Shown: positions 38,086 to 52,699 of the stretch, in pieces | How positions within the stretch are numbered: the stretch's first letter is position 1 | Layout: each line of letters starts with the position of its first letter | NCBI GenBank assembly: GCA_025716855.1 | Contig: JAIXMQ010000008.1 | Span: 372,001-436,000 of the forward strand | Origin: Pilaira anomala | Taxonomy: Eukaryota; Mucoromycota; Mucoromycetes; Mucorales; Mucoraceae | DNA length: 64,000 bases | Reading direction: 5' to 3' | Notes under the pieces: generated by a model | Told to the model about the DNA's origin: nothing | Database searches by the model: none | The model's input: only the letters and a program-made list of their open reading frames with translations | Translations under genes and position numbers: made by a program

Positions 38086-38295
38086 ATGGCTTCTATTCAA
38101 TGGGTTTATGCTAACGGTTCTGCTTGGGTCGCTCTTGACGCCTCAACACAGCAATACATTGAAAGTTTATGGAACCAAAATACTTCAAGCTGGATTCAAA
38201 GCCAATTATTTCATAGTCCAGTTTACATAGATATCGATCAAATGTCCCTGATCTACAATGGTATGTCTTACACAATTGCTCGCCGCAGAGCATAA
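38086..38295 (+). CDS. Mini-protein, WWE-domain-like (paralogue 2)
   Basis: Single exon, 69 residues (MASIQWVYANGSAWVALD...). All positions that define the fold in paralogue 1 are kept: W6, W14, E26 in YIESLW, PVYIDIDQM, and SYTIARR. Differences are conservative and mostly on predicted surface positions. The leader lacks the poly(T) seen before paralogue 1, so the two promoters differ and the genes may be expressed at different times. It lies tandem to paralogue 1 in the same orientation, consistent with an old local duplication. Confidence 0.75.
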   Translation: MASIQWVYANGSAWVALDASTQQYIESLWNQNTSSWIQSQLFHSPVYIDIDQMSLIYNGMSYTIARRRA

Positions 38296-38998
38296 ATGAT
38301 ACAGCCTTGCTCTTAGAACTTCAAATGTACATTTTTGTCTTATTTTCTCTCAATCGTTTATATATACATTATTTTAGAGTATATATTTGTACCTTTTCTT
38401 TTCTACGTACATATTTTTCTTTTTACACTCTTTAACTTTTCTTGGTTGGTTAATACCTATACCCTTATTAGTAAATTGATTATATATTATACATGTTACT
38501 TTTTGTTTAAATAAATAAAAGACTTACTAAAAATTTTTTAAAAAACACTGCTTTTCTAATCCGATTTTTAATTCGGTTATAAATATTTTTTTTTTTTAAA
38601 TCAAAAGACTCTTCCGGTCAAAACTGTTTCTCAGATTACTATAAGTTGCGGTAGAATATCATTTCTAATAAAGAAATACATGTCTTTTCAACAATTCCCA
38701 TAAAATATGTACTATTGCTGAATTATAAAATATATCATGCCGGTTTGATAGTATTCGAAACGACACTGATAAGCTCATATGTTTACAACTATTCTGTCTT
38801 CTCATTCAAATCAGAATTTATAGACATCTATCATGCATGCATTAAAGTACGCGAGCTGACACTAAAAACATCTTGGGTTAAAATTTTAAGACCTGTATTT
38901 ATTGAAAGGCATGACTCTGTTAAAAATTGAAAAAAGAGATAGGTGTATAGGTATAAAAAAGAAACTAAAAATCAAAAGGAGTTGTAGTGATAATGTTG
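38296..38998. other. Intergenic, convergent 3' region
   Basis: Between the WWE-like gene and the RNase T2 gene. A 71-codon frame at 38715-38930 looks accidental. Nothing else recognised. Confidence 0.4.
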
Positions 38999-40166
38999 CT
39001 ACTTTTTGGGATAAAAGACAGCACCTTGGCAGTTACCAGGTCGAAGAGCATCTGTAATTTCATATTTGTCACGACCACGAACGTAAAAGTTGAGTGAAAT
39101 TTCAGATAATTGACCACCGTAACAGTCAATCTTCGCATTAGCTCCGTAGGCGGTTTTAAGAGCGTCTCTGATGGTTTGTGCATTATAGCGACGTCCAGGT
39201 GAAACACCATTTAAACTATTTAAAACAAACAAATCAAAAAAACTGTGACAAAAAAAACTATTTCCTTTTTTTTTGAATCATACTTTAATGCACCAAACAG
39301 ATCAAACTTATCGCGAAGATCAAGCACTTGCTATTATTATTAAAACAAATAAACATTCTAACTCCATTTGCATCTATCCATTGTCATCTAATATTTACCT
39401 CAAAATATTCCACAACGTCTTGGTATTTTTTATAAGTAGGGCCATAACAGGTTGGACGGAGTGTGCTTACACACGTGCCGTGTTTTGTCCATTCATGTGA
39501 CCAAAACCTATGTGAGGAGAGGAATCTTAAATTATCTTTTTGCACCAGTGAAATTAAAGAGATAACGCAGGAATAATAAAAATACGTACCAATTGTTATC
39601 GCCTTTATTGCTTGGCCAAAAAATGTTCATACGATCATAAACTGTAGAATTCATTTCACGAACAATGTTAGCAATCTGATTAGAATTTCTGCTAGTATCA
39701 CAACCACGAGCAGGTGCCATACGACCAGCACTAAAAGAAAAGAAAGTATCGTTATTAGTCAGTTCGTAACATATTATATCTTTATCTACCATGTATCGGG
39801 CCATAAACCTTAAAAACAATAATTAGACACTAATTTATCACTTATAAAACGTTATATACGTACCATGGATAGTGAATTCATCGTTAGGGCCGTAGCCAGG
39901 ACTCCATTGAAGTGCCAGTACAACAAGACCATACTTGGGAGAACAGCATGAATCAACAGAGCCCGACCAGTGACAAGACAAGGTAGTGGCTAGATATTTT
40001 TATTAGGAATACAAGCGCAATAACTTGACAATACAATCAGGTATATTAACTTACCGTTACAATATTCAGGTGTGGTAGTTAATAAGGGAACTTGTTGATG
40101 TGCATTGATAAACGATTGTGCTGAAGTTAATCCAACAAGAGCAAATAGAGAAGTTAAAAGTTTCAT
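38999..40166 (-). CDS. Secreted ribonuclease T2
   Basis: Seven exons (40055-40166, 39864-39989, 39790-39808, 39590-39730, 39399-39507, 39284-39330, 38999-39215) join to 256 residues. A signal peptide covers residues 1-16 (MKLLTSLFALVGLTSA). The two catalytic segments are intact: CAS I FTIHGLWPDTC with H79, and CAS II FWSHEWTKHGTC with H137, E138 and H142. Cysteines of the family are present (SCHWSGSVDSCC, CYGGQLSE, GNC near the end). T2 enzymes hydrolyse single-stranded RNA without base preference through 2',3'-cyclic phosphates, in the vacuole or outside the cell, for phosphate scavenging or RNA turnover. Exon 3 is only 19 nt and encodes the CAS I core. All six introns keep frame. Confidence 0.93.
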
Positions 40167-40664
40167 TTTTTTAAAGAAAATAAAAAGTTTAAATTCAAAA
40201 AGAAAAGGGCAAATCAATCAGCACTTATTTATATGCCATAGAAACGTTTCAAAAAAAAAGGGGGAGAGGGTGTCCTTAGTGAGACTATCTTTTTAAAAGT
40301 TAATCAAGCAGGAAAAAAAAAGCTTATTTGTATCACAGGATTTATGATTCTGTTTTCACCAAAATACTTTTTAATTTCTTGCCTTCAATTATTTCAGGAC
40401 TTAATTTCATCACGTTTTGAAGTGTCAGTTTGGTCCAAATTATGACAAAATTAAGCAGTTAAATCAAACATTTCTGTTTCGTTCTTTTTCTAGCTACATC
40501 TCTAAAGTCATACATTTTATGAAACAAAAAAGTAAAAATAAACATTGTTTAAGCCTACTTTTTTTATGGATAATTTATTATTATTTTTTTTTTGTTGAAA
40601 AAATGGGGTAGAAAAATCCATTACTATTTCTATTTACAATATTACGAAAAAAAAAAAACTTTTT
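40167..40664. other. Intergenic, upstream of RNase T2
   Basis: Likely RNase T2 promoter on the minus strand. A 64-codon plus-strand frame (40417-40611) has no supporting feature. Confidence 0.4.
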
Positions 40665-40925
40665 CTAGGAATCATTTTGTTCGGCGGCTTTCGTGGTATC
40701 TTTTCTTCTCTTAACAATGATCACTTTCTTTCTGAGATTAGTAGATGTCTTTTGCTTCTCTTCATCTTCTAAAAACGCAGATCTGTCGTTTTGATCGTAA
40801 GCTGGGCAAGGTAATAAGGCAGGACCTGCTACTGTAAGGACAGCACCGACTGCAACAGCGACGAATAAATTCGAGGTGATTTGTTGTTTTTGGGAGTGAT
40901 TAAGATGTCGAACTTTTGTCCACAT
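40665..40925 (-). CDS. 86-residue protein with one membrane segment
   Basis: Single exon. The true start is the ATG at 40925 (MWTKVRHLNHSQKQQITSNL). A hydrophobic helix (FVAVAVGAVLTVAGPALL) is followed by PCPAYDQNDRSAFLEDEEKQ and a basic, Lys-rich tail. The topology, with one helix then a conserved-looking LPCPAY motif, suggests a small mitochondrial or ER membrane protein. I do not recognise the family. Codon use and composition argue that the gene is real. Confidence 0.55.
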   Translation of the reverse strand: MWTKVRHLNHSQKQQITSNLFVAVAVGAVLTVAGPALLPCPAYDQNDRSAFLEDEEKQKTSTNLRKKVIIVKRRKDTTKAAEQNDS

Positions 40926-41388
40926 TATTTTCGCCAATTCTATAATGTAAGTGTCTATTGAATCGTTGAAGAAATAGTAATTTTTTTTTTTTCCTAGCGA
41001 AAAAACAAGAAGGATTGGAAGGTGTGTTTATTGTTATTTTTTTTTTCTTCCGTCAATTAAAAGTCCTTCCCTGCCCAAAACTTTGAAGAAATATCGGATG
41101 TTCAACTAATATTGATGACGAAAGCTTTTGTATGAGAAACTTGTATTGAATGTGCTACCTTCTGACCTTCATGCGAATACCTTCCAAATCAAGTAATAAG
41201 TTTGTAACTCGTTTCTAGCATTTGTTGCGTCAATCACGAGTAATAATTATACATATTGGGCGGGAAATACGACTATCAAAAACTTAAACTTAAAAATAAT
41301 AATAAAGCAGTGGCTGTAATGCGATAGAACAAAGCTTTTTGCCTTTTACGAATTGATCTACGGGGTAATCTAAAATTAAAAATGAAGG

Positions 41389-41830
41389 GGAAAGATACGC
41401 GCACCATATTTACGAATATTTTTTTGTGCATCATATTTTTTTTACACGCCACCTACTAACAGGTTTTTCTTTTTGTAGCTTCTTTATATAATCACTCTTT
41501 TTCCTTTTTTTTTTCCTTTTCTTTTCACTTTAATTCTTCATATATATATATATATGTGTGTGTGTGTATATATTTTAAAATGACTCTTCCTCGATGTTAC
41601 CCTCTTTAATTACATACGTCTCTATTCAGACAAGAGCTTGTTTCAAGAAACAAATAACTTTAGAGCCCGCATAAAGCATGTTGTCAGTGGTAAGTCATAT
41701 CAAAACTTTAATAATTTTATCAGAAAGAAGTGATTCATTGTCTAATAAAAAAATCCCCCCAATAGTAGTATCTGTAAAAAAAAATATGGTGCGCAAATAT
41801 GGTGCTCAAATATGGTGTGCGTATCTTTCC
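41389..41830. mobile_element. MITE-like element with 23-bp terminal inverted repeats (copy C)
   Basis: The left end 41389-41411 starts GGAAAGATACGCGCACCAT. The reverse complement of 41808-41830 starts GGAAAGATACGCACACCAT, so 22 of 23 positions match. The 442-bp interior shares its core (41610-41750) with copies A and B but has no transposase. Just inside the right end, a 13-base unit AAATATGGTG(C/T)GC or its variant occurs three times in tandem (41782, 41795, 41808). I could not define a target-site duplication. Confidence 0.7.
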
Positions 41831-43625
41831 TTACGCTAGGCAACAATAATAACGAAAACAGAAAAAGTCTTTTGAATAGCATGGTGCAGTGTTTAAAAGA
41901 AAGATCACTATGTGACATAATCTTTGTGCCATGTCTTGTTTTGCTGCCGCTGATTTCGCCTCAAGAGATATCAATGTCAACACTGATTTGTTAAATGAAT
42001 TGATAGGCGTAGATGGAGATAGGTACTCAATGCATTTGTTAACATGTGAATGATGATCAACAATAAGACTAATACTAATATTTTTATTAGCGATGATTTC
42101 TTATATCAATTCATCTGAAACAGACATTTGTCTTGTAGCCATTGACTTCGCAGGACTTTCCACTAACATACATAAATGATATGCAAAGCTTTTTCAAGTT
42201 AGCTAAATTGTATACAAACAAACCAGCTTTATTAGCTGCACTTCTAACACATCTTTGCTAGTATTCACAAAAAACTAAAGACAGTTATCGTTGACAAATT
42301 ACTTGTTGATGACAACAAATTCCACAAATTCTAGAGAGAGGCTGTATTGAATGACCCAACAGTGTTATCATCTTTTGATTGTAGATCAGCACCAGTTCAA
42401 AGATCCAAAAAAGTATAAAAACTTGATTGTTGTCCTGTTGCTACACCAAAACCATTATCCTATTTAAAATTATATTTTCATTGATCTTTTATGACTTTAA
42501 GTTAAATTCCGCCCCTATTAGGTCTATAATAAATTGGATGATAATTATAAAATATTGACATATTCGCATACGGACAAAAATTCAAGTTGATTTATTTAGT
42601 CGAGCTACTACATGACATTGTCTTGCCATTGCATGTTTCTTCATCCGGAATTTTGTAAATTTTAAAAATTGAAGGTTGAGAACGTATGTCGATGACATTG
42701 AATAGAACAGGTCGTTATGCGACATATTTTTTTTTATTTTATTTTTTTGAAAAGGACGACACTATTTTTCTGAATTGTGCGACATCATTTTGGAAAAAAG
42801 TGTAAATAAAAAAGGTGGCGCACATGTATTCCAGGGTCTTGGGGCAGTTGCCTTTTAAGAAATGTAGTGGCTGGTACATGTGTACTTATTTTGTCTTGAT
42901 TTACCAATCCAATAGAATGAATAAAGCAGAAACCACTGCATAAGATCATATAAAAATAAAACTTGCCATATATCACTAACATACCAAATAACTTAAAAAA
43001 AAAAAAAATAGGAGAAGAAAAGTATATCACTCATCATTGTATGCCGTCCTCCTGATATATTTACCACTCCTGTAACTATATATACAAAGAGCTTCATATC
43101 CTGAAAAATAATACATTTTTTGTTAATATATTATATTCTCCTAGGTTTATAGAGTATATAATATTTTTTGCTAAGATGTATACTATAAAATACACTGATG
43201 AATGATATGAAAGATATAAGGATAAATACATGGTATGTAATAAAAGTTATCATTTCCTCGGGCAATTTTATGCCTTACTTTTTTAATAGTAGATATACAA
43301 CACAATGCTGTTATTACCATCCCCAAGTCTATATTGAACCAGTACCTACATATAATAAGGATGGTTATAGTATAGTATATTTTTGTAGTCTATAACATGA
43401 ATATAGCGTTATCAAAATTGCCATGGAACAATTTATTATATTTATTTTCGCTTTATATCTATATAACCCTTACTTTATATTTTCGCTTATGTTCACTATG
43501 TAATAAAAAAAAAAGGAGAGATATAACAAACAGGGAGGTAAAAAAGATACTGGTATACACACACATACCGCATAAATATTTATTATACGATCAAACAAAT
43601 AGCTAGATAAAAAGCGGGATCTCCA

Positions 43626-43627
<2 letters not shown>
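41831..43627. other. Gene-poor stretch with decayed coding-like fragments
   Basis: Short frames only. The part at 41875-42420 reads like a decayed transposon ORF in several frames. The rest is AT-rich. No RNA gene found. Confidence 0.35.

Positions 43628-43673
<46 letters not shown>
43628..43673. repeat. Poly(T) tract, 46 bases
   Basis: Uninterrupted T run about 360 bases upstream of the GH47 gene. Confidence 0.95.
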
Positions 43674-43679
<6 letters not shown>

Positions 43680-44035
43680 GAGTAAATGAAAAATGAAGCG
43701 CTGTAACCATTTTTACAACTGGAAAGAGCACTTTATAATATGTCATTTCTGTTCAGGGAATAAATGTATATTTATGAATTTGACAAAAATATCAAAGGGC
43801 TTGAAATTGTTTTATTTTCTGTCGTGCTTATGTATACACGCCACATAAATAATAACAAAAAGTGAAAGATCATATCTATAGTTTTATAGTCCCCTTATAT
43901 TAACCTTTTAAACAAACATTTGGGTTTTCAAGAATCCCTTAGATTCTATAAATAATGTATTTTCCTGAACCTCTAATTATTATTTTTTATCCTTTTCCCT
44001 TTTTTAATAATTGTTAGGAATCGATAATTCGTTCA

Positions 44036-46133
<2,098 letters not shown>

Positions 46134-46315
46134 AATACCCCCAACATCTCTCATAAAAATAATTCTATTCTGCATTTGACTTTTTTTCCGTTTTAATATG
46201 GTACATTGGTAATAAACGAGATTTTTTTCTTTTTTTAATAAAAGTAAAAACAAATATAATAGAAGGTCTAAAGAATGATAGTGTATATATACGTTGAAAC
46301 AAAAATTGAATTCGT

Positions 46316-46778
46316 CTATTTACCCAACTTCTTTCTTAAAGCACGAGTTCTCTTCATTAATTTCTTGTGCTTATGTTTGTTCATCTTCAAACGGCGCTTT
46401 CTAAGTACACTGGTCAACTCAAGCTCTTCAACTACCTTGTTAACGGGTGGTGTAGTCATATTGGGTTGTGGGACAGTGGGAACGGAGAAAGGGCGAAGAC
46501 GAGAAATGTATTGCGATACGCTAGCGGTTGTTGCAGTTTCTTTTAAGGCTATAGAGGAAGAGGGGGATATGTTGTTAAATATATAAATATCTCAAAGTAC
46601 AACATGTATAATATTTACGAGCATATTGAAGAAGAGCCTTGTCAAGCATAAACTTTTCAGTTTCGTACATGGAATAAGAAGAGGTGGAAGCGAAACGCTT
46701 TGTTGACAATTGACTAATATTTTGACATGTACGTGTAGAAGTCGATAATAAGCGACCAACCAATTGCTTTACCAACAT
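46316..46778 (-). CDS. Mitochondrial small-subunit ribosomal protein mS38 (Cox24/AURKAIP1 type)
   Basis: Two exons (46619-46778, 46316-46548) give 130 residues. The N-terminus is a mitochondrial presequence (MLVKQLVGRLLSTSTRTC, basic and hydroxylated, no acids). The C-terminal block SVLRKRRLKMNKHKHKKLMK followed by RTRALRKKLGK is the hallmark of the mS38/Cox24 domain, which threads into rRNA of the mitoribosomal small subunit and in yeast is needed for COX1 expression. It converges with the mannosidase gene (183 bases apart) and diverges from uS13, the two start codons being 277 bases apart. Confidence 0.9.
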
Positions 46779-47055
46779 GATAAAAAATAAATAAAAAGGT
46801 GTATAGCCCTATTAAACTTGGAAGGGGGATCTCTTTTTTTCGCTTTTCTGCTTCTCAATTACAGTGGCAAAGCCACATTACCCTGGTTACCCCCACGTTT
46901 AATGTCAATTCTAAAGGTCTTCAACCGGACATACTATGTGCGGCTCGCAAAAGCTCAGTTTGATTATTTTTTTTGGACAAACGATTTATTGGCAATAAGG
47001 TCCATTTACAGTGCATAGTGTAAGGTCCTCCTTTTTCGTTGCAATCTCCATAGCC
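46779..47055. promoter_or_regulatory. Divergent promoter region shared by mS38 and uS13
   Basis: 277 bases separate the start codons of the minus-strand mS38 gene and the plus-strand uS13 gene. The centre is GC-richer than most spacers in the window (ACCCTGGTTACCCCCACG near 46880), a plausible factor-binding block. No specific site is proven. Confidence 0.45.
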
Positions 47056-47746
47056 ATGGTATGTTTTTGAAATAGGATACATAAAGAAAAGAGAAATGAA
47101 AAAGAGATAGATGGATGGATTTTTTAAATTGAATCGATGAACTAACGAATCCTATTATTTTTTTTTTCCCTTAATAATTATAGTCTCTCGTCGTCCCCGA
47201 AAGAAACCATGTATGAGAAAAAAAAACAAAGCACTACTACTATTTTAAATTTACGACACTAGATACTAATACATATATCATTCTCTTTCTATTCAAATTT
47301 ATAACTTATAGTTCCAGCACATTATTCGTCTTCTTAACACTAACGTTGACGGTCGTGTCAAGATTCAAATTGCTTTGACTTCCGTCAAGGGTGTTGGTCG
47401 TCGTTTCGCCAACATTGCCTGTAAGAAGGCCGATATCGATCTCAACAAGAGAGCTGGTGAGCTTTCCTCCGAAGAGTTGGAACGTATTGTCACCATTCTC
47501 CAAAACCCCGCTCAATACAAGATTCCTAACTGGTTCCTTAACAGACAAAAGGATATTGTTGACGGTAAGTCTTACCAAGTCATCTCTAACGTCCTTGACA
47601 CCAAGTACCGTGATGATCTTGAACGTTTGAAGAAGATCCGTGCTCATCGTGGTCTCCGTCACTACTGGGGTGTCCGTGTCCGTGGTCAACACACCAAGAC
47701 CACTGGTCGTCGTGGACGTGTCGTCGGTGTCTCCAAGAAGAAATAG
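47056..47746 (+). CDS. RPS18: 40S ribosomal protein uS13 (S18)
   Basis: Three exons: 47056-47058 (just the ATG), 47184-47210 and 47312-47746, giving 154 residues. The start reads [20 protein letters not shown]. Further hallmarks are [50 protein letters not shown] and the C-terminal [15 protein letters not shown]. It sits in the head of the small ribosomal subunit and contacts the large subunit. Strong C-ending codon bias indicates high expression. The first intron follows the start codon directly, so the second residue is already encoded by exon 2. Confidence 0.97.
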
Positions 47747-47988
47747 TAAGTAATAGTTTTTTTTTTCTTATTGTGATTTTATGTAGTGTTTGGCGCGCTT
47801 CATTTTAAAAATAAATGTGTATTAATTCGAAATTCTCTTTTCATAGAATGTTTTCTCTGGCTATACGACATACGTTTTTTGATATTGAAGATTTGCTATG
47901 GATCCTTATTTTTTTCTATAATCTAAGGGCCTCTTTTATATGCATTTTTTAAATAAAAAAAAAATATTATAAAACATAATTTTTTTAT

Positions 47989-48900
47989 TTAATTTGAAAT
48001 GATTTTATCAATGTTTTCATTAGCGAATTCCCAAAATGCTTCTTGTTTTGTTTTATCCATTGCATCTTTAGATGCTTCTGTAGGTACTCTCTTCTGGTAG
48101 TATTCACTGTTCTTGACTTCATCGGTTGTAATGTAATGAATATAATCATTGGTAGAATCTTCTTCAGTTACAGTAAAACCAAAATAGCAAATGACATGCT
48201 TCATCAAAAATTTCAAGAAAAAGGATGAATTACGAGCTAATTCCGTAGTAGGAACAAATCCAGGACAGAAAGCAATGACAGGAATATCTGCTGGTGATCT
48301 GGCTGCTACAGAATAAAAGGTCCACATGAGCGCCAACTTGGAAACCTTGTAATATTTCATTGAATCCCATCTAGTTGCATCTTCTCCACCAGCCAAGTCC
48401 TTAATTTCGATACTTTCTGGCATAAGAGTTGCTGTAGAAGTATTGCCACCTTTATTTCTAGGATCATGGATAGACGAATTAACGAAAATAATACGTTTCT
48501 TGCTGCTCTCGCTCTTTTCTATAAAAGGCAACAATAATCTATTCAAGTACAAAGGGCCAATAGCGTTCATAAATACTGTTTCTTCAACACTATCATTCAC
48601 CTTTTGATAGCTAGATGTGCTTCCACCTGCGTTATGGAGAATGACGTCAAGACAAGGCAAATTAAAGGTTCTAAGCGTTTCTACAGCTTTCTTGACACTC
48701 TTAAGATCTGAAAGATCCATGACAAGCTCATGAAGTTTAGATTCTGATTGAGGAGAGTCTTTCAAAATAATTTTTTTTGCAGCGTCTAAAGAAGCTTGAG
48801 AACGACCTGTAATAATCACAGTGTAGCCTAAATTGATACACTTTTTAGCTGTCAATCTACCCAATCCATTTGTTCCACCAGAGATAAAGATAATAGTCAT
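47989..48900 (-). CDS. Short-chain dehydrogenase/reductase
   Basis: Single exon, 303 residues. The Rossmann nucleotide-binding motif is ISGGTNGLGRL (TGxxxGxG with Ser in place of Thr, residues 7-14). VMDLSDLKSV, LHNAG (residues 88-92, variant of NNAG), serine near 142 (FVNSSIHD) and YYKVSK (Y184, K188) complete the SDR catalytic set. The layout resembles retinol-dehydrogenase/WW-oxidoreductase-type SDRs acting on lipid-like alcohols or ketones with NADP(H). The substrate is unknown. It lies head-to-tail with a family-1 glycosyltransferase 85 bases away, so the two could act on the same small lipophilic compound; that is inference. Confidence 0.9.
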   Translation of the reverse strand: MTIIFISGGTNGLGRLTAKKCINLGYTVIITGRSQASLDAAKKIILKDSPQSESKLHELVMDLSDLKSVKKAVETLRTFNLPCLDVILHNAGGSTSSYQKVNDSVEETVFMNAIGPLYLNRLLLPFIEKSESSKKRIIFVNSSIHDPRNKGGNTSTATLMPESIEIKDLAGGEDATRWDSMKYYKVSKLALMWTFYSVAARSPADIPVIAFCPGFVPTTELARNSSFFLKFLMKHVICYFGFTVTEEDSTNDYIHYITTDEVKNSEYYQKRVPTEASKDAMDKTKQEAFWEFANENIDKIISN

Positions 48901-48985
48901 TATATATACGCGTTAATCAATTAATAAATAAATAAATAAGTAAAATATAAGAGAGAAAAAAAAAACTATAAGGATTTATTAAATT

Positions 48986-50680
48986 TCAAGCATTTTTCAA
49001 CTTTTTGCCTGGTGATACGAATAGAAATCTTCGTAAGACATCGATGGTTTTATAACCAATCACGATGACAACAAAAGCGGCCAAATTAATATCCCAATTG
49101 GTCGCTTGAAAGATTCCCATCGATTCACTAGCTTCTTTGCGATACCAAATATTACTTTGATCACGCACCGAATGAAGTACCTCTTCGATCATATCGGCTG
49201 CATGATATTTCCTTTTACTCTTTAATTGGACAAGTGCTTGCATACTTTTCATATTTAATTTAAATATCCCTTCTTTATCCAACAACAGTTTGTTTAATTT
49301 TTCCAATGTATCAGTAAAATCATGAGCTTTTCTATCTAAAGTCAATCCTACACCTGCTTCTGCCATTGAATAAGCATTTGCTGGTTGATCGCTTGCAAAA
49401 GGATGCAATAACAAAGGTACTCCATTAAACAAGGACTCATGTATTGAACTTGCTCCACCATGACTTATAAACAACTTACAATGAGCATGATTCAAAATAG
49501 CAAATTGAGGTGACCAAGCTTCAAACCGTAAATGAGGATGACCACCTTCAAATAGGTCTTTTATTTGATAAATACTTCCAGAACGTGTCTGTATTTGCTT
49601 TGGTAAATCTACTTGTTGTCGTGACTTTAAAGAAAACGACCAAATAAACCCATCCAAGTTTTTGTTTTCATACGCTTCCAATAAACTAGTCAATAAAACT
49701 TCAAATTCACGACCATTAGGTGAGTACATTTGTCCAAACGCAATGTAAACAACCTTTTCGTGCTGCTCCATAAAGTGCATCATGGTTTCGGGTAAAGAAT
49801 CATAGGTGGTACCTATAATTGGCCCAACATACTCAACAAACGGTCCTATGGGCCTTGGACTTTCCATTCCCCAAAAGCTGTTTATCATCTTGATCACACC
49901 AGAGTATCGACTTAAAGGATCAAACGGTTCAACTCCTAACTCTTTTTGTACCTTTCGAATACTTTTACCTACTGGATAAGCTCTATACAGAAAGCTGGGT
50001 AACGAAATAAATCGAGCATGAAATCTTTGGATAAAACTTAAATCTTTAGTAGTAGGTGGTCCAGCAGTATGAAAGGAAGAAATAAAAGGTGCCTTGGTAT
50101 CTAATCACGGAAATATATATATATATATATAAATATCTAAACTAAATGCCAATTGATTTTTTTTTTTTTTACCTTCTGAAAGACTCATTGTCATATAAAT
50201 AATCATGGCAATATTCAACTTTTTAGCTGCATCAAAGCAAGGCAAAGACAGCTGATCACAAATAACTAGCGAAGTATTAGATGATTTGAAAAGTTCATAA
50301 TAAGCATAGTAATCTCTTTTATAGGTATCTTCAATCAATCTGTTATAAGCAGCTGTGACTGATGGAGAAAAAGGTTGTTCCAAGTCAAATAAGTCATTAA
50401 ATTCTACATTGGTGATACGAGATCCCATTGATATACTCTTAATCTCTGGCTGAAAAGGTATACCAAATTTCATATTGGGCTCTGTAGTGATAAATGAGAC
50501 ATTATAACCTCGTTGAGCCAGCACTTTTCCAATCTCGAGTGTCCAAACAATATGACTGAGACCACCTAGAGTAGCTGAAATATGAACTGTCTTCGGTTCA
50601 AATTGTTTGAGTTTAGGCATAATCTCACCCAAGCTTGGGGAAACTAGAAATAAAAAGATGAAGGCAATATTTATTTTCAT
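48986..50680 (-). CDS. Membrane-anchored family-1 UDP-glycosyltransferase
   Basis: Two exons (50173-50680, 48986-50100) give 540 residues. Architecture matches ER UGTs: an N-terminal signal peptide (MKINIAFIFLFLVSPSLG), an acceptor-binding N-half with GGLSHIVWTLEIGKVLAQRG, a donor-binding C-half with AWSPQFAILNHAHCKLFISH and GGASSIHESLFNGVPLL, PFASDQPANA, and a C-terminal transmembrane helix (LAAFVVIVIGYKTIDVL) ending in KKLKNA, a basic tail. It probably transfers a sugar from a UDP-sugar to a lipophilic acceptor such as a sterol or xenobiotic. The single intron has an (AT)n run near its acceptor. Confidence 0.9.
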
Positions 50681-51088
50681 CTATTTCAGAAAATAAAGAG
50701 AGAGAAGTTACATGTACGATTTTTTTTTCTAAAAAAAAAAGCGTTTTATCTACAAATATGCATTCGCCCGTACTCTACACCGAAATCAAAACCGATCTTA
50801 CATCCGTTTTTTTTTTTTTTACAAATATTTAATACAATAAACAATTATAGAAATGAAAATCTTTTGTTTTGTTTTGTTTTATACATGTTGAATGCCAGTT
50901 TATTTTTAGTTTTTATGTGCACTACTAGCATATCTTTTTTTTTTAACAAGAACATGTTGAAACGTTCATTTTTACAATAAAAAGGATGGAGAAAATGAAA
51001 ACATTTTTCCTAAATTAAATGATATACAAGAGAAATGCGAAAAGGGAGAAAACGGGGGGAAAAAAAGAGATTTTTTGATATTCCCGCT
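50681..51088. other. Intergenic between UGT and SAH hydrolase genes
   Basis: UGT promoter and SAH-hydrolase 3' region. No gene; T and A runs only. Confidence 0.5.

Positions 51089-52699
<1,611 letters not shown>

Noticed and set aside
41530..41575. Possible regulatory purine/pyrimidine alternation (AT)n(GT)n
   Set aside because: Ordinary microsatellite inside the MITE-like element; no further evidence.
46818..47018. 66-codon ORF in the mS38/uS13 promoter
   Set aside because: No protein-like features, and it lies in the short divergent promoter.
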